Origin: JANOZM01 sp031429355 | GTDB lineage: Bacteria; Pseudomonadota; Gammaproteobacteria; Burkholderiales; Burkholderiaceae_E | Assembly: GCA_031429355.1 (NCBI GenBank) | Contig: JANOZM010000007.1 | Coordinates: 186,001 to 250,000, forward strand | DNA: 64,000 nt | Reading direction: 5' to 3' | Part shown: in pieces, positions 57,996 through 64,000 of the stretch | Layout of the letters: each line of letters opens with the position of its first letter | How positions within the stretch are numbered: the stretch's first letter is position 1 | Program-made: the position numbers and the translations under genes | Notes under the pieces: model-generated | What the model was told of the DNA's origin: nothing | Database searches by the model: none | Seen by the model: only the letters and a program-made list of their open reading frames with translations

Positions 57996-60071
57996 ATGAA
58001 TAACCTTAGTTCTGCACCGTACACGCCAAACCCATTTTTCCCAAAGTTACTAAGCCCGTTAGACCTTGGCTTTACGCAAATAAAAAACCGCGTCTTGATG
58101 GGATCAATGCATACCGGCCTAGAAGACGACCGCGACTTAAGCCGCCTTGCGGTTTACTTTCGCGAACGCGCCGAAGGTGACGTAGGTTTAATCGTTACCG
58201 GCGGATTTGCACCAAACATTGCGGGATGGGCCAAGCCTTTTGCAGGCACCTTGGCTAGCGCACGAGCCGCGCGCCGGCATCAAATAGTCACTCAAGCCGT
58301 ACACGAAGCCGGTGGAAAAATTGCGTTACAAATTTTGCACACGGGCCGCTATGCTTACCATCCATTTGCGGTAGCGCCCTCACGCTTAAAAGCGCCCATT
58401 ACACCGTTTACACCATTTGCCTTATCGGCCAGTGGTGTCGAACGGCAAATTCGCGCGTTTGTTAACTGCGCCGTACGAGCCCGCGAGGCTGGTTATGACG
58501 GAGTCGAAATTATGGGCTCTGAAGGTTATTTCATTAACGAATTTTTATCGTTAGCCACCAACCAACGCACCGATGAATGGGGTGGCGACTATAGCAACCG
58601 TATGCGCCTGCCGATTGAAATTTTGGCACGCACTCGCGAAGCAGTCGGCAACGATTTCATCATCATGTATCGCCTGTCGATGATTGATTTAATTCCGGGC
58701 GGCAGTACTTGGGATGAAGTGGTGCAACTTGGCAAAGCCGTCGCGCGCAATGGTGCAAACTTAATTAATACCGGGATTGGTTGGCACGAAGCTCGGGTGC
58801 CCACCATTGCCACCAGCGTGCCTCGCGCTAGCTTTGCTTGGTTAACGCAAAAAATGAAGGCCTCATTGATGGCGGATGGAATTGAGATTCCGTTGATAGC
58901 CTCCAATCGTATTAATACGCCCGAGGTAGCTGAGCAGCTGTTAAGCGATGGCTTTGCCGATATGATTTCGATGGCACGACCTTTTTTAGCTGATTCAGAA
59001 TTTGTAAAAAAAGCAGCACGCGGTCAATCGGATCGTATTAACACTTGTATCGCTTGCAACCAAGCTTGCCTTGATCACATTTTTAAAAACCAACTCACTA
59101 GCTGCCTAGTCAATCCACGTGCATGTCACGAAACAGAATTGGTGTACCGACCCGCAGCGGCCAAAAAGAAAATCGCGGTGGTCGGCGCAGGCCCGGCCGG
59201 ATTAACAGCCGCAACAATTGCTGCCGAACGCGGGCACGACGTTACTTTGTTTGATGCTTCTAGCGAAATTGGCGGCCAATTAAACATGGCAAAGATAATT
59301 CCAGGAAAAGAAGAGTTTCACGAAATGATTCGGTACTTAAAATTTCGATTGCAAGATACTGGCGTTCATGTGGAATTAAATCGCACGATAGGCAGCAGCG
59401 ACTTAAGTAATTTTGACGAGATTATTATTGCTACTGGCGTAACACCCCGAGATCCAAAAATACCTGGGCAAAATCACCCAAAAGTCTTGAGCTACTTGGA
59501 TGTTCTACGCGGTAAAAAAACAGTTGGGCAAACCGTTGCCGTCGTGGGTGCGGGTGGAATCGGTTTTGATGTGGCCGAGTACTTAGTTAACGAAGGGCAC
59601 TCCACAACATTAGACAACGCGCAATGGCAAGCCGAATGGGGTGTTGTCGATCCCGAACTTTATGCTGGCGGGTTATCGCCAAAGGGGCCAAAAATTACGC
59701 CACCTAAACGCAACGTCACCTTGTTACAGCGCAAAAAAGGCAAGTTAGGCGAAGGTTTGGGCAAGACCACCGGGTGGATTCATCGCAGCGCTTTGAAAAT
59801 GAAAAGCGTGCAAATGATTGGGGGCATTAACTACGAACGTATTGGCGACGACGGATTAATGATTTCGTACGGAGAGAAACGCGAAAATCCCTCTTGGATT
59901 GCTTGTGATCACATTGTGCTTTGCGCCGGTCAACTCCCGCATAACGTATTGTCGAATGAACTAAAAACCCAAGGGATCAAACATCACTTAATCGGTGGTG
60001 CTTTAGAAGCAGGCGAACTCGATGCGAAGCGCGCAATTGACCAAGCCGCGCGGTTAGCGGCTAGTTTGTAA
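57996..60071 (+). CDS. FadH-like 2,4-dienoyl-CoA reductase
   Basis: This is a 691-aa NADPH-dependent flavoenzyme of the old-yellow-enzyme/FadH class. The TIM barrel (1-370) has KNRVLMGSMHTGLED and the catalytic HTGRYAYHP. The [4Fe-4S] cysteines lie in TCIACNQACL and LTSCLVNPRAC. FAD and NAD domains follow, with AVVGAGPAGLTAATIAAERG and AVVGAGGIGFDVAEYL. It reduces dienoyl-CoAs formed from unsaturated fatty acids. ATG chosen over an upstream TTG at 57975. Confidence 0.9.
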   Translation: MNNLSSAPYTPNPFFPKLLSPLDLGFTQIKNRVLMGSMHTGLEDDRDLSRLAVYFRERAEGDVGLIVTGGFAPNIAGWAKPFAGTLASARAARRHQIVTQAVHEAGGKIALQILHTGRYAYHPFAVAPSRLKAPITPFTPFALSASGVERQIRAFVNCAVRAREAGYDGVEIMGSEGYFINEFLSLATNQRTDEWGGDYSNRMRLPIEILARTREAVGNDFIIMYRLSMIDLIPGGSTWDEVVQLGKAVARNGANLINTGIGWHEARVPTIATSVPRASFAWLTQKMKASLMADGIEIPLIASNRINTPEVAEQLLSDGFADMISMARPFLADSEFVKKAARGQSDRINTCIACNQACLDHIFKNQLTSCLVNPRACHETELVYRPAAAKKKIAVVGAGPAGLTAATIAAERGHDVTLFDASSEIGGQLNMAKIIPGKEEFHEMIRYLKFRLQDTGVHVELNRTIGSSDLSNFDEIIIATGVTPRDPKIPGQNHPKVLSYLDVLRGKKTVGQTVAVVGAGGIGFDVAEYLVNEGHSTTLDNAQWQAEWGVVDPELYAGGLSPKGPKITPPKRNVTLLQRKKGKLGEGLGKTTGWIHRSALKMKSVQMIGGINYERIGDDGLMISYGEKRENPSWIACDHIVLCAGQLPHNVLSNELKTQGIKHHLIGGALEAGELDAKRAIDQAARLAASL

Positions 60072-60228
60072 ATTGGCCAGTCTGCAAAAAAACCTAATCG
60101 TATTGAGCCAAAAGCGCGCAAACTCTAAGCAAGCGTAGGAACTTAGAAGCCAGCCTCGAATTTTTGAGGCCTAGGTATGAGACCATTCGGGCTTGTAGCA
60201 TTCGTGCTTATCATTATTTAGCTTTTAT

Positions 60229-60966
60229 TTGGATCGCCCCGTGGACCTTAAACTACCCATTGAAGTATCAGACGAATTACTCGACGAAGTCATCACCGCT
60301 AACGCCATGCTCGATTTGGCCAGTGGTGAAATTTACAAACTAGAGTACCAAGACTACGACGTTGAAGAAGAAGGCTTGCCGTGGAAACGTAAAGATTACG
60401 ATTTTAGCTGCGGGACTTTATCCAACAACGGCAAAGATATTGAGTTCACTGTTCAAATTGATAAAGCCACTGGCGCTTACAGCGTTAACGCCACCGAATT
60501 GTTAGAGGTTAAAGTACGCGCCGCGGCATTGTTTTCGGGTGTGCCCGCCGGCAACATGCTAAAAAGTATGGACGCTGCCGCAAAACCAACGACCAAAAAA
60601 AGCCCAAAACAAGGTGGCTTTATTTTGATCGCCATTCCGATCTTATTAATCTTAGCTTTGGTTGGTTACGGTTTTTTTGTTTGGAAGTGGGCCTACAGCG
60701 AAGGTGAACGCGCAGGCTTTGTACAAAAGCTATCCAAAAAAGGTTTTGTTTGCAAAACTTGGGAAGGCGAGCTGTCGATGGTTTCAATGCCCGGCACCAG
60801 CCCAGAAAAGTTTTTGTTCACCATTTGGGATGACCAGGTAGCCGAGCAATTAAACAAAGCCGTAGGTAAACGAGTGGCTTTGTACTACGAAGAAAAAGTG
60901 GGATTGCCGGGCAGCTGTTTTGGCGATACGCGGTATTACGTGACCAAGGTTAAAGCGTTGGATTAA
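60229..60966 (+). CDS. Hypothetical single-span membrane protein
   Basis: This 245-aa protein has an acidic N-terminal domain (1-115), one membrane span at about 130-152 (FILIAIPILLILALVGYGFF) and a C-terminal domain with KKGFVCKTWEGELSM and GKRVALYYEEKVG, with two cysteines. I know similar C-terminal halves only as uncharacterised proteins. The TTG start is tentative; GTG at 60241 is an alternative. Its stop overlaps that of the convergent acyltransferase gene by 4 bp. Confidence 0.6.
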   Translation: MDRPVDLKLPIEVSDELLDEVITANAMLDLASGEIYKLEYQDYDVEEEGLPWKRKDYDFSCGTLSNNGKDIEFTVQIDKATGAYSVNATELLEVKVRAAALFSGVPAGNMLKSMDAAAKPTTKKSPKQGGFILIAIPILLILALVGYGFFVWKWAYSEGERAGFVQKLSKKGFVCKTWEGELSMVSMPGTSPEKFLFTIWDDQVAEQLNKAVGKRVALYYEEKVGLPGSCFGDTRYYVTKVKALD

Positions 60967-61550
60967 GCTTCAAACTGATCCGAATTTTTACCCTTAAACT
61001 GCGCGTAAAAGGCTTTTACGGTTTCCATATCTTTCTCGATATCGCCGGTCGGATTAAACACTGGGCCAAGGCCCGCCATTTTACGCGGGTAGTCCATGTA
61101 GGCCATTAAAATTGGCACCTCAGCAGTTACCGCTATGTAGTAAAACCCAGTCTTCCAATACCTTGTTTTGCTACGTGTACCTTCAGGCGGTATGGTCAAA
61201 TGAATTGGGCCATCAGCATCTTTAATGGCTTGCGCTGCACTAGCGACTAAATTATTCGATTGCGAACGATCCACCGGCACGCCACCGAGCCAGCGCATCA
61301 CGCCGCCAAAAGGAAACTTAAAGATCGAGTCCTTGCCGAGCCAATACATATTCATACCTAAAATGAAGCCAACCATTAAGGTATAAGGAAGATCCCAATT
61401 ACTCGTATGCGGAGCAGCAATTAGCACGGCCTTTCGCCCGTTAGGCGGCAACGACCCTTCTACTTTCCAACCTGCAAATTTCATAAACGAAATTGAAAAT
61501 TGGCGTAATACCGAATTGACGACTGGCGTTGTAAATATTGTGCGATGCAT
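60963..61550 (-). CDS. 1-acyl-glycerol-3-phosphate acyltransferase family protein
   Basis: This is a 195-aa PlsC-type acyltransferase. The catalytic HxxxxD is H48 to D53 in PHTSNWDLP, and PPEGTRS forms the substrate-binding block. It is shorter than typical PlsC (about 240 aa) and resembles the small acyltransferases that remodel lipids. Its ATG overlaps the stop of the upstream carboxypeptidase gene by one base, so the two are coupled. The exact acyl acceptor is unknown. Confidence 0.85.
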   Translation of the reverse strand: MHRTIFTTPVVNSVLRQFSISFMKFAGWKVEGSLPPNGRKAVLIAAPHTSNWDLPYTLMVGFILGMNMYWLGKDSIFKFPFGGVMRWLGGVPVDRSQSNNLVASAAQAIKDADGPIHLTIPPEGTRSKTRYWKTGFYYIAVTAEVPILMAYMDYPRKMAGLGPVFNPTGDIEKDMETVKAFYAQFKGKNSDQFEA

Positions 61551-63028
61551 TACAAATACCGCGCTTGTAAATGCGCCTTAAAGTGCATTGGATTTAGCGC
61601 TTCACCGGTCGCTTTAGTAACCAACGCATCAGTTTCTAATTGGCTACCCATGCTCCAAATATTGGTTTTTAACCAGTCAAAAATAAATTGGAACTGACCA
61701 GCTTCTATATCAGCATCGAGTGCAGGTTTGGTTTTACGCATTGTTGCAAAATACTGGGCTGCATACATTGCGCCTAGTGTGTAGCTAGGAAAGTAACCAA
61801 ACATGCCATCGGTCCAATGGATGTCTTGCATACAGCCATCTTTAAAATTACCTTTGGTATCTACACCCAAATATTGCATCATTTTTGCATCCCAAATTTC
61901 TGGGATTTGAGCCGCTTCAATTTCGCCTTCGATAAGCGCGCGTTCGATTTCGTAGCGCAAAATAATATGCGCGGGGTAGCAAAGTTCGTCGGCATCAACA
62001 CGAATAAAGCCAGGCTTTACGCGGGTATAAAGCTTACCCAAATTATCCGGCGCAAAAGCGGCTTGATCGCCTAGGTACTTTTTAATTAACGGTGAAATTA
62101 AACGCATGAAGGCTGGATTGCAACCAATCTGCATTTCAAAAGACAAGCTTTGGCTTTCGTGAATACCCATCGACCGAGCCTGACTAACTGGTTGCGCCAA
62201 CCAATCGTTCGGGCGATTTTGTTCGTACCGCGCGTGGCCTGTTTCGTGCACGATGCCCATTAAGCTGCCGGCAAAATCATCTTCGCGATAACGCGTAGTG
62301 ATACGCACATCGTCAGGTACACCACCGCAAAACGGATGCGTACTGACATCTAAGCGGCCGCCATCGAAATCAAATTGCAGCAACTGCATAATTTCTAAAC
62401 CTAAGGCCCGTTGCTGTTCGATGGCAAAAGGGCCTTGCGCTGTAATTACCGGTTCGCTCGCTTGCTTTTTTTGCGCACTGGCAATAAAAGTCGGCAACCA
62501 AGTTTTAAGGTCACCAAAAATTCGATCAATATCGGTGCTGCGCGTGCCGGGTTCAAACTGATCCATCAACGAGTCGTAACGACCAAGACCACGTGCTTGA
62601 CTTAAGCGATCCGCACGTTCGCGCGCTAGGGCTACTACTTCGTTTAGGTTTACTAAAAAGCCCTTCCAATCGTTGGCCGGTCGTTGGCTGCGCCATGCAT
62701 GCTCGCAACGTCCGTGCACAATGGCCTGCTTTTCTACTAAAGCTGCGGGCAATAAATTTTCACCTTCCCAACGTCGTTTCATTTCACGCAAATTGGCTTG
62801 TTGCCAATGATCTAAGGTCTCTGATTGAGCACTTTGCAACAACGCCTTTAGCTGCGCATCGGTAATAACTTCGTGGCGCATAACATCTAATTGGGCCATT
62901 GCAGCCGCGCGTGAACCACTACCTTTTTTCGACATCATCGCGGCATAATCCCAACCAACAATGGATGACAAATGATCAAGGTTATTTAATCGAGCAAAGG
63001 TTTTTTCTAGTGACTGATAGGCGCGCAT
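61550..63028 (-). CDS. Carboxypeptidase M32
   Basis: This is a 492-aa zinc carboxypeptidase of family M32. The active site HETGH is at 261-265, and the family-specific HPF motif at 231-233 with the DVRITTRY block just after. ESQSLSFEMQIG and IRVDADELCYPAHIILRYEI are also conserved. It is cytoplasmic and broad in specificity. It is upstream of and coupled to the acyltransferase gene. Confidence 0.95.
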   Translation of the reverse strand: MRAYQSLEKTFARLNNLDHLSSIVGWDYAAMMSKKGSGSRAAAMAQLDVMRHEVITDAQLKALLQSAQSETLDHWQQANLREMKRRWEGENLLPAALVEKQAIVHGRCEHAWRSQRPANDWKGFLVNLNEVVALARERADRLSQARGLGRYDSLMDQFEPGTRSTDIDRIFGDLKTWLPTFIASAQKKQASEPVITAQGPFAIEQQRALGLEIMQLLQFDFDGGRLDVSTHPFCGGVPDDVRITTRYREDDFAGSLMGIVHETGHARYEQNRPNDWLAQPVSQARSMGIHESQSLSFEMQIGCNPAFMRLISPLIKKYLGDQAAFAPDNLGKLYTRVKPGFIRVDADELCYPAHIILRYEIERALIEGEIEAAQIPEIWDAKMMQYLGVDTKGNFKDGCMQDIHWTDGMFGYFPSYTLGAMYAAQYFATMRKTKPALDADIEAGQFQFIFDWLKTNIWSMGSQLETDALVTKATGEALNPMHFKAHLQARYL

Positions 63029-63096
63029 AAGGAGCAGAAAATGTTAACGACAAAAAAGTGAGGAAATACAAATACTAAAATTAGAACCAAAGTGGT

Positions 63097-64000
63097 TTAT
63101 CGCCCAACAAACGGGTACGCAGGATCGTGATAACCCGGCGTACTAGGATGGCCCTTAGGCACTAAGCTGTCCACGATAGCATCATCTTCTGGCGTCCACG
63201 CGTAGTCGAGTGCGCCAAAATAGGGTTTAAATTGTTCCAATGTCTTTGGGCCTGTAATAACACTGCTTACAAACCGATTAGCCAACACCCAAGCCGTGGC
63301 AAATTGAACAAGACTAATGCCGCGCGCTTGCGCGTGTTCTTGCAATTGTTCGGCAATCACTAACGATTCTTCACGCCATTCGGTCTGCATAAAACGCTTG
63401 TCGCTACGGGCTGCGCGTGAGCCTTCAGGTACTGCTCCGCCCGGCTTATATTTGCCAGTTAGTAAACCACGCGCAATGGGCGAATAAGGCGCAACGCCAA
63501 GGCCATGAAAACCGCAGGCTGGCAACACTTCCACTTCAGGTAAGCGATTAAGCAAGTTGTAATACGGCTGGCATACCGCCGGTTTTGGCACGCCTTGTCG
63601 AGCACAGGCAGCCATGACCTCAGCAATACGCCAAGCTCTAAAATTAGACAATGCAAAGTAGCGAATTTTTCCAGCGCGAATCAAATCGCCCATGGCACTT
63701 ACTGCTTCGTCTAAATTGTCTTCTTCGTAATCGCGATGTAAATAAAAAATATCGATGTAGTCCGTACCTAATCGCCTTAAGGAGTCATTACAGGCTTGGG
63801 CAACCCATTTACGCGAATAGCGCTCTTGGTTGGGGTTATAGGCATCCACATTACTGCCCATTTTGTTGCCCATTTTAGTAGCCAACACCCACCAATCGCG
63901 CTCGGACTTAATTAAGGTGCCCGTAATGGTTTCGCTCGCACCCAAAGTGTAAACATCGGCGGTATCAATAAAATTAACGCCCTGCTCTTTAGCGTACGCC
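63097..64000 (-). CDS. Aldo/keto reductase (5' end outside window)
   Basis: This is an NADPH-dependent aldo/keto reductase, of which about 300 residues are visible. The frame runs past the right edge: GVNFIDTADVYTLGASE contains the catalytic Asp and Tyr and lies upstream of the first internal start-like codon at 63945. WVLATKMGNKMG supplies the catalytic Lys and YLHRDYEEDN the His. SNFRAWRIAEV and GLLTGKYKPGG are typical. Substrate unknown. Confidence 0.9.
   Translation of the reverse strand, partial: AYAKEQGVNFIDTADVYTLGASETITGTLIKSERDWWVLATKMGNKMGSNVDAYNPNQERYSRKWVAQACNDSLRRLGTDYIDIFYLHRDYEEDNLDEAVSAMGDLIRAGKIRYFALSNFRAWRIAEVMAACARQGVPKPAVCQPYYNLLNRLPEVEVLPACGFHGLGVAPYSPIARGLLTGKYKPGGAVPEGSRAARSDKRFMQTEWREESLVIAEQLQEHAQARGISLVQFATAWVLANRFVSSVITGPKTLEQFKPYFGALDYAWTPEDDAIVDSLVPKGHPSTPGYHDPAYPFVGR

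Overview
The window reads as a chromosome segment of a betaproteobacterium of the order Burkholderiales. The order gyrA ... pheA-tyrA ... cmk-rpsA-ihfB-lapA-lapB, the divergent rpsT/murJ pair, the mtaD-like/ompA/ubiG/gph row downstream of gyrA, the RegB/RegA redox two-component pair and the Bug-type (TctC) solute receptors all fit that order. By impression the base composition is a little below 50% GC (not computed). I cannot name a genus. There are no rRNA genes, complete tRNA genes or CRISPR arrays; the one stable RNA gene is tmRNA (ssrA).

Layout. 1-6.9 kb: twitching ATPases pilU (cut by the window edge) and pilT, yggS, rpsT, murJ, proC, then an FkbM-type methyltransferase and a glycosyltransferase-like gene. 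6.9-21.5 kb is an accessory region. It has a decayed vapBC pair, a complete arsenite oxidase locus (aioR-aioS-aioX divergent from aioB-aioA, plus an aioC-like nitroreductase), a truncated M61 peptidase, a Bug receptor, a thioesterase with an in-frame stop, metY, a receptor remnant and an SDR gene. The arsenite locus lies between two decayed copies of the same transposase C-terminus in the same orientation, which suggests that it arrived by transposition. 22-43 kb is core housekeeping: ubiA, a ComEA-like protein with a histone-H1-like tail, lapB, lapA, ihfB, rpsA, cmk, tyrA, pheA, gyrA, a deaminase, ompA, ubiG, gph, regA/regB and a peptide-binding protein. 43-47 kb is a DUF2796/ABC/DUF3299 operon that resembles the zinc-regulated Zrg systems. 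Next come a DUF2853 gene, ssrA with a duplicated 3' end, and a large ATPase-LuxR regulator. 50.7-55.6 kb is a tightly packed operon joining a two-subunit periplasmic molybdenum hydroxylase (IorAB type) to soxX-soxY-soxZ-soxA without soxB or soxCD. A ccdAB toxin-antitoxin pair follows, then a flavoprotein, a FadH-like dienoyl-CoA reductase, a membrane protein, an acyltransferase, an M32 carboxypeptidase and an aldo/keto reductase cut by the right edge.

How the parts work together. AioX (periplasmic arsenite sensor), AioS and AioR should activate a sigma-54 promoter seen just before aioB. Two copies of a GTTACGTTTTTG-type site lie upstream of it and are likely AioR sites. The ior-sox operon probably carries a sulfur-linked oxidation in which substrate rides on SoxYZ, SoxXA attaches it, and the Mo enzyme oxidises something that the sequence does not reveal. 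This operon is my best candidate for an undescribed system, and its SoxY has an altered carrier tail. The second standout is an 80-bp hairpin family. Two copies share an identical 16-nt loop and stem ends but have different, self-complementary stem interiors. Both sit 16-20 bp after a stop codon in the same orientation relative to the upstream gene.
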